Source: Rheum nobile (lineage: Eukaryota; Streptophyta; Magnoliopsida; Caryophyllales; Polygonaceae). From it: a DNA stretch of 64,000 nt. This document shows positions 1-10,596 of this stretch, piece by piece. The position numbers and the translations under genes were made by a program. The stretch lies in assembly GCA_027886185.1 (NCBI GenBank), contig WOAB01000768.1, positions 558,001-622,000 of the forward strand, in the 5' to 3' direction. Each line of letters opens with the position of its first letter. Positions within the stretch are counted from its first letter, which is position 1. The notes under the pieces were generated by a model that did no database searches, had not been told where the DNA came from, and saw only the letters and a list, made by a program, of their open reading frames with translations.

Positions 1-497
1 GAATACGAGTGCGCAATTGTGAGAGAGAATTATTTGCATGTTAAGTAGTAAGGTTTTCTTCTATTTGCATGTATCCTATATCCTTGTGTGCATCGCTATT
101 GCTTTGTTAGTGGTAAGGTTTTCTTCCATTGATATCGTGATAAGTCTATCAACAACTGTGAGAATTGATAGTACTTAAGATCAGGATGGGAACAACTATA
201 AGATTGTGAAAAGAACTTGGAACAATAGTTATCAGTGATCAACCTGTTTCATCTGCAGTGTGGATATTTGTCTAGTCGAATACTTCCCCTCATCATATTT
301 CTTCTTCTTTTAAAGCTAGCATCTCTATTACTCTGCGAATATTCTAACCCCCCCCCTTGCTACTTGTTAGTCACACGTTAATTGCATACAGATAACCGAC
401 TCCCTGTGGGATCGACCCTGACTTGCTTGCTATACTCTTTAGTAGGTGAATTAGGATTTCTTTGACAGGAAAACGACACCGGTTTCCGGCCTTGTCA
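1..497 (+). repeat. 5' LTR of element A (3' portion)
   Basis: Matches 8096-8592 with only a few substitutions. It ends in CCGGCCTTGTCA directly before the primer binding site. About 776 bp of its 5' side lie outside the window, judged from the 1273-bp 3' LTR. The high identity of the two LTRs implies a fairly recent insertion. Confidence 0.93.
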
Positions 498-501
498 AAT
501 T

Positions 502-519
502 TGGCGCCGTTGCCGGGGA
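502..519 (+). promoter_or_regulatory. Primer binding site, tRNA-Asp type (element A)
   Basis: TGGCGCCGTTGCCGGGGA begins four bases after the LTR end. It is the usual Athila-type primer site, complementary to the 3' end of plant tRNA-Asp, where minus-strand DNA synthesis starts. Confidence 0.9.
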
Positions 520-634
520 GTCAAATACTCTGTTTGTGATTATTTGTGATTGACTGCGGTGTGGATCTATCTTACGGTCCGCACCTTTGCTACTGATTCG
601 TTACTTGTTGAAGTTGATACAGAGACAAGTACGA

Positions 635-2032
635 ATGGCTCAGACACTCCGACAGTTGACTGCGCCAGATCTAATACAGCAGCCATTGGCTGTAATCATT
701 CCACCCTTTGCAGATGGTGTGACATTTGAGCTCAGAACAAGAGTGATACGGTTGCTCCCGAGATACCATGGACGAAGCGGAGAGGATCCCATCCTACACT
801 TGGGTAAATTCCACAACGTCATCATGAGCATTAAACCAGCCAATGTCACTGAAGATCAGATTAAAATGAGAGCCTTCGGGTTCACTCTTAAGGACGATGC
901 TGAGGACTGGTATTATCATCTGCCTGGCGGAAGCATAGATTCATGGGCTAAGCTATATAAGGCCTTCCTCGCACAATATTTCCCAACCAAGATGGCGAAT
1001 GCCTTGAAAAGGGTGATTTCCAGTATTGAACAAGGAGAAGAGGAGACCCTTTATGACTATTGTGAGCGGTTCAAACGACTTTGCTCTAGTTGCCTGTTCC
1101 ATGGTTTTGACAAGAAAGCTCTAGTACTCTATGTTTACAATGGGCTGCTGGATGATGAAAGAAGAATCATAGATGCTACTTGTGGTGGTAGTATCTTGAA
1201 TATGACCCCTGATGCAGCCATGATTAAACTCCATGATATGGCTGAGAGCACAAGAGATTTTGATGAAGCCCCAACGACCAGATGAGTTAATAATGCTGTC
1301 AACTCCAATGATGCACATCTAATGCGAGAAATTGCTTCATTGAAAGAGGTTATTGTGAATATGAGTACAAAAGAAGCACCCCAACATCACAATGCTTGCA
1401 GAATTTGCGTTGACCCATTTCACAACACCAACGCTTGTCCCCAACTTCAGGATGCCACTACTGCTGAAGTATACGTTGTTGGAGGTTATGGACCTATTAG
1501 ACCTCGACCTGATCAACAGCAGCTACAACCACCACCACAACTTCACTTTGATGAGCCACCAGCTGCTCCCCAAGCTAGTAGCTCCCCCTTAGCTGAAGAC
1601 TTGATCAAGGCCTTAACAATGCACTTCACAACTCATGTACAAACAAATGCGGCCAGCATCAAGAGCATGAAGGAGACAGTGGTTCATTTATCAGATGTGG
1701 TCACTAGGTTGGACAAAAGGGCCGCAGAAGAAAGTGTAAATGCGGTGACCCTCCGAAGTGGCAAGGAATTGCAAGTCGCTCCTACTGCTGAAAAGGATGA
1801 CAGGGCAGAAATTGACGATGGGCAAGTTCCACCGCCCCGCGGCGACACCCACCGTGACCCGGCGGCATTTCCCAATTGTCCCGAGTCAATACCACCGCCC
1901 CGCGGCCAAGAGCACCGCCCCGCGGTGCGAGCCCAAATCTTGATCATGATGAAGAAGAGGACCCCTATGTTCGTCCAAATTTTCCTCCTCTTGGTTCTGA
2001 AAAGCCCCCTGCCCCCTTTCCGGAGGCACTAA
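635..2032 (+). pseudogene. gag of element A, premature stop and frameshift
   Basis: Capsid-type gag protein. The frame is open further upstream, but the first ATG (635, MAQTLRQLTAP) aligns with the start of gag in element C, so I take it as the start. The capsid part contains WYYHLPGGS..W..L and YFPTK..NALK, as in plant Ty3/gypsy gag. A CCHC knuckle, CRICVDPFHNTNAC (C-x2-C-x4-H-x4-C), lies near 1397-1438. A TGA at 1283-1285 interrupts the frame, most simply CGA to TGA, and the same frame stays open to 2032. The proline- and arginine-rich stretch at 1828-1925 is encoded by an unusually GC-rich insert. After it the open frame changes (frame of 635 to frame of 1876), so a frameshift separates gag from pol in this copy. 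TLRSGK, an Athila hallmark, is at about 1750. Confidence 0.87.
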
Positions 2033-4470
2033 AGGAAAGAAGAGTAATCGATGACAAGGATCTTTTCGACACCTTCAGTAAGTGTGAGGTTAACATCCCC
2101 CTCCTCAAGCTTGTAAAGAGTGTACCTAGGTACGCTAAGTTTTTAAAGGAGCTATGCACCATCAAGAGAAATCAGAAGCTGAAGGGCAAGGAAAAAGTTA
2201 AGGTCAGCGAACGAGTATCCGCTGTATTCCAGAGGCGTATGCCAAAGAAATGCGGCGATCCAGGTATGTGGAGCATTCCTTGTATTATTGGTGACACTAA
2301 ATTTGAAAGAGCTATGCTTGATCTTGGTGCCTCCATTAATGTTTTGCCCTATTCCCTCTATGAATCTCTTGGACTTGGACCTCTGCAGGAAACAAGAATT
2401 GTAATTCAATTAGCTGATAGGTCTAGTGTCTACTCTAGAGGAGTAGTAGAGGATGTTCTTGTTATGGTTGATAAATTGATTTTCCCTACAGATTTTTTTG
2501 TTTTAGATATGGAAACGGATATAAAGACAACTCCTATTCTGTTAGGTAGACCATTTTTGAAAACTGCTAAGACTAAACTTGATTTGCAAAGTGGGACACT
2601 TTCTATGGAATTTGATGGGGAGAAGGTGAAATATAACATATATGAAGCTATGAAACACCCCAATGAAGACCACTCCTTATGCTCCATTGATGTGATTGAC
2701 TCTATTGCACAGGATGTATTTGATATATCTGGTCCTGATGAGTTGATGTCCATTGTTGAGAATAATTTGGATTTGTCCCATGAGGAATACTCTTTACCAT
2801 CTAACATGCAGGAAATCATAGCTCAAGCGGATGCGTATGGTAAGTTTCCTATAGATCCTTTGGGCGTTGGCCCCAATTTACTAAATCCAAGCGAGAAGCT
2901 TGTTCCCTCTGTTGTACAGGCCCCCGAGATTGAATTGAAGCCATTGCCAGATCACCTCAAGTACGCCTTTCTTGGATCCAATGACACTCTGCCAGTCATT
3001 GTGTCTAGTAAGCTTTCTGAAGACCAAGAAATAAAGTTGTTAGGCGTGCTCAGGGAGTACAAGACTGCAATTGGATGGACCATTGCAGACATAAAAGGGA
3101 TAAGTCCCTCGACTTGTATGCATAGAATTTTACTTGAAGATGGAGCCAAGCCATCCAGGCAGCCACAGAGAAGACTCAATCCTCCAATGATGGAAGTGGT
3201 CAAGAAGGAGGTGCTGAAACTCCTCAAAGCTGATATGATCTTCCCTATTTCCGATAGCCAATGGGTAAGTCCGACCCAGGTTGTCCCTAAGAAAGGAGGC
3301 ATCACTATAGTGGAGAATCAACATGGGGATTTGGTTCCTACAAGGACCACTACAGGATGGAGGGTATGCATTGACTATCGTAAGCTGAATGCGGTAACTC
3401 GGAAATACCATTTTCCCTTACCTTTTATTGATCAAATGCTAGAACGCCTTGCTGGACGGCCCTATTACTATTTTCTAGATGGGTATTCAGGATACTTTCA
3501 GGTGGCTATAGCACCAGAGGACCAAGAGAAAACCACATTTACATGCCCCTTTGGCACTTTTGCATACCGCAGAATGCCATTCGGTTTGTGTAATACACCC
3601 GATACATTTCAACGATGTATGGTTAGTATCTTCTCTGAATATGTTGAGAAATTTATTGAGGTATTCTTGGACGACTTCACAGTGCATGGGACTAGCTTTG
3701 ATTCATGTTTGAACCATTTGGCACTTGTACTTAAAAGATGTGTTGAAACCAATTTGGTTTTGAATTTTGAAAAGTGTCATTTTATGGTAGAACAAGGTAT
3801 AGTGCTCGGTCATATTGTCTCTGCTAGGGGTATTGAGGTCGATAAGGCGAAGATTGATGTGATTCAGTCTTTGCCTTATCCTACTAATGTGCGTGAAGTG
3901 CGTTCCTTTTTAGGTCATGCAGGTTTTTACCGAAGATTTATCAAGGACTTTTCTAAGATCTCTTCATCCCTATGTGAGCTATTGAAGAAAGAGGTGACCT
4001 ATGAGTTCAGCAACGAGTGCAAGAAGGCGTTTGATTGCTTAAGAGAACGCCTGACAAGTGCACCTATCATTCAGGCACCTGACTGGTCTCGCCCGTTTGA
4101 GATCATGTGTGACGCCAGCGACTATGCGGTTGGAGCGGTTCTAGGCCATAAAGTGGGACGTGCCTCCCATGTGATTCATTATGCCTCCATGACTCTGAAT
4201 GGAGCTCAGAGGAACTACTCCACCACTGAGAAGGAAATGCTGGCAGTTGTCTTTGCCCTGGAAAAATTCAGGTAATATCTTTTGGGAGTAAAGGTAATCA
4301 TCTACACAGACCACGCTGCCCTTCGTTACCTAATGACGAAGAAGGAAGCCAAGCCAAGATTAATCCGATGGGTTCTCCTACTCACTGAATTTGATGTGGA
4401 GATCCGATATAAAAAGGGAGCGGAGAACCTAGTAGCTGATCACCTGAGTAGGCTCGTACATGAGGAAGAT
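1876..4470 (+). pseudogene. protease-reverse transcriptase-RNase H of element A
   Basis: First two thirds of pol. A retropepsin with MLDLGASINVLP (active-site D-L-G) lies near 2308-2350, and LLGRPFLKTAKTKLD closes it. Reverse transcriptase follows: VCIDYRKLN, FLDGYSGYFQV, RRMPFGLCN and the catalytic FLDD with its two aspartates at 3670-3675. FLDD replaces the commoner YxDD. RNase H starts at about 4084 (MCDASDYAVGAVLG, then YSTTEKEMLAVVFALEK). A TAA at 4273-4275 stands where CAA is expected, and the frame continues with YLLGVKVIIYTDHAALRYL to DHLSRL (about 4455). The 799-codon run before that stop is otherwise intact, so the decay is recent. Confidence 0.92.
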
Positions 4471-6060
4471 AAGCGCGGAGCACAGAGCCCCATTCACAGA
4501 ACTTTTCGAGATGACACACTATTTATGATCGAAGGAATTTCGGGTAGCGCCCACCGCCCCACGGTCTCCACTACCGCGACCCGACAATCTGTAGCCAGTG
4601 TGGAACTGGAGGCTCCACCGCCCCGCGGTGACATCCACCGCGACCCGGCGACATTTTCGCTTGAGAACCAGAAAAGCTCACCGCGGCCCGCGTCGACAAC
4701 ACCGCCCCGCAGCAACATCTCCGGACTCACACTTTGCTCTGTATGTACCTCTGAACCCCCTCCTCACATAGCCGAGACCGTCTTCGGACTCCGCTCTTTC
4801 AGACCATGGTACGCAGATATCGTGAACTATTTGGTTCGAGAGGAACTATCCCCGGATTACACTAGAGCTCAAAAGGCGAAGGTACGAAGAGAGGCCCGTC
4901 ACTATGTTTGGGATGATCCTTACCTATGGAAACATTGTGTCGATCAGGTAGTGTGCCGATGTCTTCCGGACAATGAGGTACAATTTGTCCTTAACTTTTG
5001 TCATTCTCAAGCATGTAGGGGTCATTTTGGAGCAAATAGGACTGCTAGGAAAGTATTGGATGCATGATTTTATTGGCCACACATCTTTCGGGATGCCTAC
5101 ACCTTTTGTAAATCATGTGACCGATGCCAAAGGGTTGGAAATATCTCCAAGAGGAATGAGATGCCGCAATCATCATTAATCTTTTGCGAGGTCTTTGATG
5201 TTTGGGGCATTGACTTTATGGGACCCTTCCCTAACTCTCAAGGGAATCTCTATACATTGCTTGCGGTGGACTACGTTTCCATGTGGGTGGAAGCGAAAGC
5301 CACCAGGACTGATGATTCTAAAGCTGTGGCAGGTTTTCTTAAGGAGAACATTTTCTCAAGATTTGGGATACCCAAAGTTTTAATTAGTGATCGGGGAATC
5401 CATTTCTGCAACAAGACAGTGACTACCCTGCTGAAAAAGTATCATGTCACCCAAAGATTCTCCACGGCCTATCATCCTCAAACTAATGGGCAGGCCGAAA
5501 ATTCCAATAGAGTGATTAAATCTATCCTGGAGAAAACAGTTGCAGCTAATCGGAAGGATTGGAGTTCTAAACTTAATGATGCAATGTGGACATACCGCAC
5601 AACTTTCAAAACTCCAATAGGAATGTCTCCTTTCCGGTTAGTATTCGGAAAAGCATGCCACCTCCCTGTAGAGCTCGAACATAAAGCGTGGTGGACAATA
5701 AAGAAATGCAACATGCAACTGGATGAAATGGGAGATTTCTGGAAGCTGTAGCTGCAAGAACTAGAGGAATTGCGCCATGAGTCTTATGAGAACTCTGTTA
5801 GCTATAAGGCGAAGACCAAGCAGTGGCATGACAAGCACATCTTGAGAAGAGATTTCAAGCCAGGGGATAAGGTCCTCCTATTTCAATCTCGACTTAAGCT
5901 TTTTGCTGGGAAGCTGAAATCCAAGTGGACGGGTCCTTATGAAATTGCTGAAGTACACCCCCATGGCGCCATTGGATTGATTGAAATCCAGCGTCTTGGT
6001 TTATTCTCTCCGATGCTCGACCCTTTGGATGAGGAGACTCCTTGTTGGATTTTGGTATAG
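4471..6060 (+). pseudogene. integrase of element A, two premature stops
   Basis: Integrase that would join the cDNA to host DNA. The N-terminal HHCC zinc site is visible as HSQACRGH and, past a stop, CKSCDRC. The catalytic D-D-35-E residues are D (5212-5214, WGIDFMGP), D (5389-5391, ISDRGIHF) and E (5497-5499, NGQAENSN), with exactly 35 residues between the last two. TGA at 5065-5067 and TAG at 5749-5751 break the frame, the second most simply from CAG. The same frame then runs to 6060 through KPGDKVLLFQSRLKLFAGKLKSKW (split here as KPGDKVLLF and KLKSKWTGPYEI), the GPY/F-like C-terminal module. The GC-rich insert at 4553-4720 encodes the linker before the zinc site and looks like the one in gag. 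Confidence 0.9.
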
Positions 6061-6656
6061 GCAGCGAACTCCAGAGAATTCACGAGGGTGAAGCGCGAGA
6101 TATTGTTCATGATGGTCTGATCACTTTGGTTGCGGCCGCCAGAGTGCAGACTGACACTATTCCTCAGCTGATCATGCCTGTTCGCTACGACATGCCATGT
6201 CTGCGACGGTGTGGTATGTTGAACAACTCACCAGAGCAATTCCTTTGGTGTTCTTATGGAGGTCACGTGCTACGGCTTCCTCGCCCCTTTACCTACCCGT
6301 GGGATTTCGCGCAGTGGTTCATTCCATCTGACGCTGAGGTCGTTCCTTTCGATTCTGAGGATAGTCCCCGGGCCGCTGCTCCTATGGATACTGATCTCCC
6401 TGCGTATGTTCCTGCCTCTTCTTCTGCATCGACTTCTGAGATTCCTTGGGATGAGATGTTTGCTCGTTTTGATGCTTTCACACTGCGTCAACACGCTGCA
6501 AATGAGGGGATGTTGACTCGCCTGCAGACTTTGCAGACAGATATTGAGAGTGATATTACGAGCCGGTTGAGTTCAGCTGAGGCGTACATGCAGGAGCATT
6601 ATTTTGGGCGGTACCCACCTCCAGCGGGCTATCCACCGTATCCACCTTTCCAGTGA
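6042..6656 (+). CDS. Extra ORF downstream of pol in element A, function unknown
   Basis: A 204-codon open frame overlapping the end of integrase; the first ATG is at 6174, giving about 160 residues. The middle is rich in proline, serine and alanine. The stretch DEMFARFDAF..LRQHAANEGMLTRLQTLQTDIESDI looks helical and could form a short coiled coil. The C-terminus is YPPPAGYPPYPPFQ. Athila elements often carry an env-like ORF here, but I see no signal peptide or membrane segment, so that name is not justified. It may be a shortened remnant of such an ORF or an accessory protein, or it may not be translated. Confidence 0.45.
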   Translation: MLDFGIGSELQRIHEGEARDIVHDGLITLVAAARVQTDTIPQLIMPVRYDMPCLRRCGMLNNSPEQFLWCSYGGHVLRLPRPFTYPWDFAQWFIPSDAEVVPFDSEDSPRAAAPMDTDLPAYVPASSSASTSEIPWDEMFARFDAFTLRQHAANEGMLTRLQTLQTDIESDITSRLSSAEAYMQEHYFGRYPPPAGYPPYPPFQ

Positions 6657-6699
6657 GTTTATTTTCCTTCTCCCCTATTTCGTTCTGTCTTCATCTCTA

Positions 6700-6735
6700 C
6701 ATTAAGGACAATGTGTGTTTCAAGTGTGGGGGGGA
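6700..6735 (+). other. Conserved internal G-rich motif (possible central polypurine tract), element A
   Basis: CATTAAGGACAATG is followed, after a short spacer, by CAAGTGTGGGGGGG. It resembles the true polypurine tract at 7305-7319 but lies about 600 bp upstream. The same motif, CATTGAGGACAATG with GCATGGGGG, occurs in element C on the minus strand at 19465-19500. Role inferred, not shown. Confidence 0.55.
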
Positions 6736-7304
6736 TTTAGACTTGCTGCTTATCCTAGTTTTTGTACATAGTTTGTTTATGCAATTCGTATTTGCATTTC
6801 AGATTCGAGCATTTTTCTTGAAAAAAAAAAAGCCAAAAATATTTGAAAAAGGCAATCAAAATCCTGGGATGAGCTGAAAACCCGAAAGGGCGGTTCAGGT
6901 AATAAGCAGGTAGTCCGACTGGTATAGACCGGTGCAAAAGTGGACTGGAGTGATGTGAGTACATGTGAGATGTCTAGCAAAATGAAATGAGTGGCTAGGT
7001 GAAAACCCGAGAGGGCGCCTAGGCAAGATGAGCGTAAAGAAAAAAGAGTGATTTTAGGATCATTCTGGAGGCTGGCGTCATAAGCAGAGGTGATATAAGG
7101 AGTCAGGTAGGTCACTCTGGAGCGATAAAGAGCTAGACATGAGTTAGGAATAGATTTATCTCGCATCACTTGTTTTGGTTGTCTGGAGCTGATTGTTGAG
7201 TTGTTGTAGTCACTGGTATCATGTTTGCTCGCACTTCCTGAGGCCTTAGTGTTTGATGATTGGAGTATGATTAGTTTTGATTTACTCGGGATGAGTAAAG
7301 GTCT
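6736..7304 (+). other. Non-coding 3' leader of element A
   Basis: No supportable coding frame. The phrase GAAAACCCGAAAGGGCG and variants (GAAAACCCGAGAGGGCG) recur at about 6878 and 7002. A related phrase is in the corresponding minus-strand part of element C, near 19220 and 19355. Confidence 0.5.
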
Positions 7305-7319
7305 AAGTGTGGGGGAATT
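7305..7319 (+). promoter_or_regulatory. Polypurine tract of element A
   Basis: AAGTGTGGGGGAATT abuts the 3' LTR start TGATAGGTGCC. It primes plus-strand synthesis. Element C has the matching AAGTGTGGGGGAGTT before its own LTR. Confidence 0.85.
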
Positions 7320-8592
7320 TGATAGGTGCCAATTCAGGCACCTTAACTAGTGATTATTGACATGATTTAGATGGAGTTTCGGTATAGATTTAGGCTAAGT
7401 CTGTAATCCAGAAGAAGAGTTAAGAAGTGAAGATATCATAGGATTTACATCTTAATGAAGGATGGAGAAGATGGAGGAGAAGATCTGCTCAGGATTCATG
7501 GAGGAAGGTGCCATCACTTGGTAGTACAGGAGAGCAGAAGATGAAGAACTGAAGAAGCGGTCTTTGCCGCCCCGCGCCACAAGCCACCGCGACCCGGCGG
7601 TGGATCTCAGAGAAGGCGACACAGAGAAGCCACCGCCCCGCGGTGGAGGTCGACACCTCGCGGCCAGCGTTTATTTGTTTCCGATTTTAGCATTTTCGGA
7701 AATTCTATTTCTATTATTTTATTTCCTTATTTTTATTTGCTAGGTTTAGCTTATCTTTTCTGAACCTATTTAAGAGTTTTTCTAGTTTTAGAGAAGGGGA
7801 CAGACGTTCTCTCTCTTTATTCATTCCAGGTCTAGGGTTTGAACGAATAGAGAACTAAACACCTTTGTTTCGCTAGACAATTGAAGCATTGCAATGAATT
7901 GGTTGTGAGATTTCTATTCCTTGTTCTATATCTTATAAAGTTGGTTTAATTCTCTTGAGCATAGTGTCTATTGGTTTGTATTGATTTATCTAGAGTTGCT
8001 AACTAGGTTTATCGATATCTATCATAGTGCTAGGGTCTGCATATAGTGGAATACGAGTGCTTACCTAGTGGCAAACACAATTGTTGCATATAGTGGAATA
8101 CGAGTGCGCAATTGTGAGAGAGAATTATTTGCATGTTAAGTAGTAAGGTTTTCTTCTATTTGCATGTATCCTATATCCTTGTGTGCATCGCTATTGCTTT
8201 GTTAGTGGTAAGGTTTTCTTCCATTGATATCGTGATAAGTCTATCAACAACTGTGAGAATTGGTAGTACTTAAAATCAGGATGGGAACAACTATAAGATT
8301 GTGAAAAGAACTTGGAACAATAGTTATCAGTGATCAACCTGTTTCATCTGCAGTGTGGATATTTGTCTAGTGGAATACTTCCCCTCATCATATTTCTTCT
8401 TCTTTTAAAGCTTGCATCTCTATTACTCTGCGAATATTCTAAAACCCCCCCTTGCTACTTGTTAGTCACACGTTAATTGCATACAGATAATCGACTCCCT
8501 GTGGGATCGACCCTCACTTGCTTGCTATACTCTTTAATAGGTGAATTAGGATTTCTTTGACAAGAAAACGACACCGGTTTCCGGCCTTGTCA
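7320..8592 (+). repeat. 3' LTR of element A
   Basis: 1273 bp, from TGATAGGTGCC to CCTTGTCA (TG..CA ends). It contains the GC-rich block at 7561-7672, a short internal duplication (ATAGTGGAATACGAGTGC near 8042 and 8091) and CCCTGTGGGATCGACC near the end. That last phrase is shared with the solo LTR and with the LTRs of element C, which places all of them in one wider family. Confidence 0.93.
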
Positions 8593-9362
8593 GCTCACCG
8601 CGGGTGCGGTGGAGCCCTTGCCGCGGGTACGGTTGGGCGCCAGTGGAGAGCTTTTGACAGCTTCGATGGCGAACTCACCCAATTTGATTCGTTCGCCTTC
8701 GATTCGTTTGTGGTTCGATCCCCAACCTTCTCAGGCCTTTGAACACCACTTAAGATCACCTTTGTAAACACTCGAAGGGGTTCGATCTCTTCTCAAACGA
8801 AGCTCACAAGCTTGACAACAATGGAGATTTCAGAGAATTTTTCAGAGGAAGAAGATGGAGCTCATCCATGGCTTCTCCTCCCTCTTTTATACCCGAAGCA
8901 TGGAGCTTACCAACCAATGATGTGAAGGAGGAGGTGGCCCGACCAGATAGTCAGCTAGGAGGCCAACTAAGGCGAGCTACGGCCTGCGACTTATCGCGAT
9001 GACGTCGGAGCTGACGATGGCCACAGGGTGCGGTGGGGGTGCGGTGGCCGACTCATGACCGCCACTGGCATTGGCCTTCGCCGCGGGTGCGGCAGGGTGC
9101 GGTCAAGGCCAATTTTGCCCCCTTTGACCCGTTTTGTCCTTTCTTGCTAAGAGGTTAAATATTCTTAACCCCGGGTTAAATATATTCATACACGAATAAC
9201 TTTTTAACCCAAAAATACATTAACTTTATTTTATTTTACTCAGAAAAATATTACAGAGACCAAACATCTCATAGAATGTCCGTACTTCTCTGAATTTAAT
9301 CTGACTTGTAATATGGGAATAAGAAAATTTCAAAATTACCCCTATGAAATGAGGGATATTAC
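8593..9362 (-). repeat. LTR-like fragment, probably minus strand
   Basis: On the minus strand it would begin TGTAATATCCCTCATTTC, which resembles the LTR start of element D (TGTAATATCCCTC). The side near 8593-9130 is very GC-rich, with repeated GCGGGTGCGG. No partner LTR is in the window, so the family and the left border are inferred only. Confidence 0.4.
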
Positions 9363-10596
9363 ATTAATGGACTCTATATTGTGGATCAAGGATCTAGCAT
9401 CTATAACATAAACACCAAAAAGCAAAAAAGCAAATGACTGTAGCACCACATATCTATGGCACTGTCATTTCAGTGACATTAGCCTAAATCGTGTGAAGAA
9501 GCTCCAAAACGATGAACTTCTAACCTCATTTGATTGTGAATCATTTGAAACATGTGAATCTTGCCTAAGGGGAAAGATGACAAGGTCACCTTTTACTAGA
9601 GTGAGTGAAAGGGCAATCGAGCTTTTGGCCCTAATACATACGGATGTATGTGGACCAATGAGCACATAAGCTAGAGGTGGTTACAGATACTTCATAACCA
9701 TTACTGGTGATTTAAGTAGATATGGATACATATACTTAATGAAGCATAAGTCTGAATCTTTCGAAAAGTTCAAAGAGTTTCACAACGAAGTTGAAAACCA
9801 ACTTGACAAGAAAATTAAAGCACTACGATCTGATCGTGGTGGTGAATATTTGAGTCAAAAATTTGATCATCATTTAAGAAGTTGTGGGATCGTCTCACAA
9901 CTAACTCCACCTGGAACACCACAATTGAATGTTGTGTCTGAAAGGAGGAATATGACCTTGTTAGACATGGTTCGATCTATGATGAGTTTTGCTAATCTTC
10001 TAATATCTTTCTGGGGATATGCTCTCACAACTACAGTGTTCACACTAAACAACTCCGTCCAAAGCTGTAGACAAGACACCATATGAGTTATGGACTGGAA
10101 GAGTTCCAAGTTTGTCTTTTCTAAAGATTTGGGGATGTGAAGCTTACGTAAAATGTTTACTAGCAGACAATCTTGCACCCAAATCAGATAAGTATGTGCT
10201 TCTTTGTAGGGTTTCCTAAGGAAAGTAAAGGATACTACTTCTACAATCCCAGTGAGAACAAAGTGTTTGTTGCTAGGGATAATGTCTTTATGGAAAAAGA
10301 ATTTGTTTCCAAAAAGTCAAGTGGGAGAAATGTTGATCTCGAAGAAGTTCGAGAAGAGCAACAAACTGAGCAACAAGATGACATGGATTACTCTATGTCA
10401 GAGACGACGGTATTTGGGGACCTAATCCCGCAAGGAGAGGGAAGTCATACACCGGAGGTAGTGAAGTCGCAAGACCCTATTCCTATCGCTTCTCCGGTAT
10501 CTGATTCCAATAAGGGTCCATAAAATGTTGTGACAGAACCTCCTATTGTTCAGCCCACACGTAGATCAGATAGGGCCAAAACGCAACCAAAGAGAT
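9363..10596 (+). pseudogene. copia integrase (gag-pre-integrase plus catalytic core)
   Basis: The zinc-binding part reads WHCHFSDISLNRV..CESCLRGK. The core has D in HTDVCGPM, D in RSDRGGEY and E in VSERRNMTLLDMVRSMM, which is the copia integrase triad. A TAA at 9667-9669 replaces a likely CAA. Near 10060 a frameshift occurs inside NNSVQS..; the next segment (DKTPYELWTGRVPSLSFLKIWGCEAYV, in two adjoining pieces TPYELWTG and LKIWGCEAYV) is in another frame. A third frame from about 10196 to 10596 has VGFPKESKGYYFYNP, with TAA at 10521-10523. The protein then stops at the solo LTR insertion in RRSDRAKTQPKR. It resumes at 12046 with the reverse transcriptase. Confidence 0.87.

Larger units (their letters stand above)
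1..8592 (+). mobile_element. Element A: Athila-like Ty3/gypsy LTR retrotransposon, 5' end cut by window
   Basis: Positions 1-497 repeat 8096-8592 almost exactly, so the window opens inside the 5' LTR. The order is LTR, tRNA-Asp-type primer site, gag, protease, reverse transcriptase, RNase H, integrase, extra 3' ORF, polypurine tract, LTR, which is the Ty3/gypsy order. Athila affinity rests on the primer site, the TLRSGK motif after gag, the DLGASINVLP protease and the wording of the RT; this is family knowledge. Every long reading frame is interrupted, so this copy is dead. The 5' flank is outside the window, so the target duplication cannot be checked (right flank GCTCA). Confidence 0.93.

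Noticed and set aside
6042..6656. env-like gene of element A
   Set aside because: No signal peptide, membrane segment or processing site visible; reported only as an ORF of unknown function.
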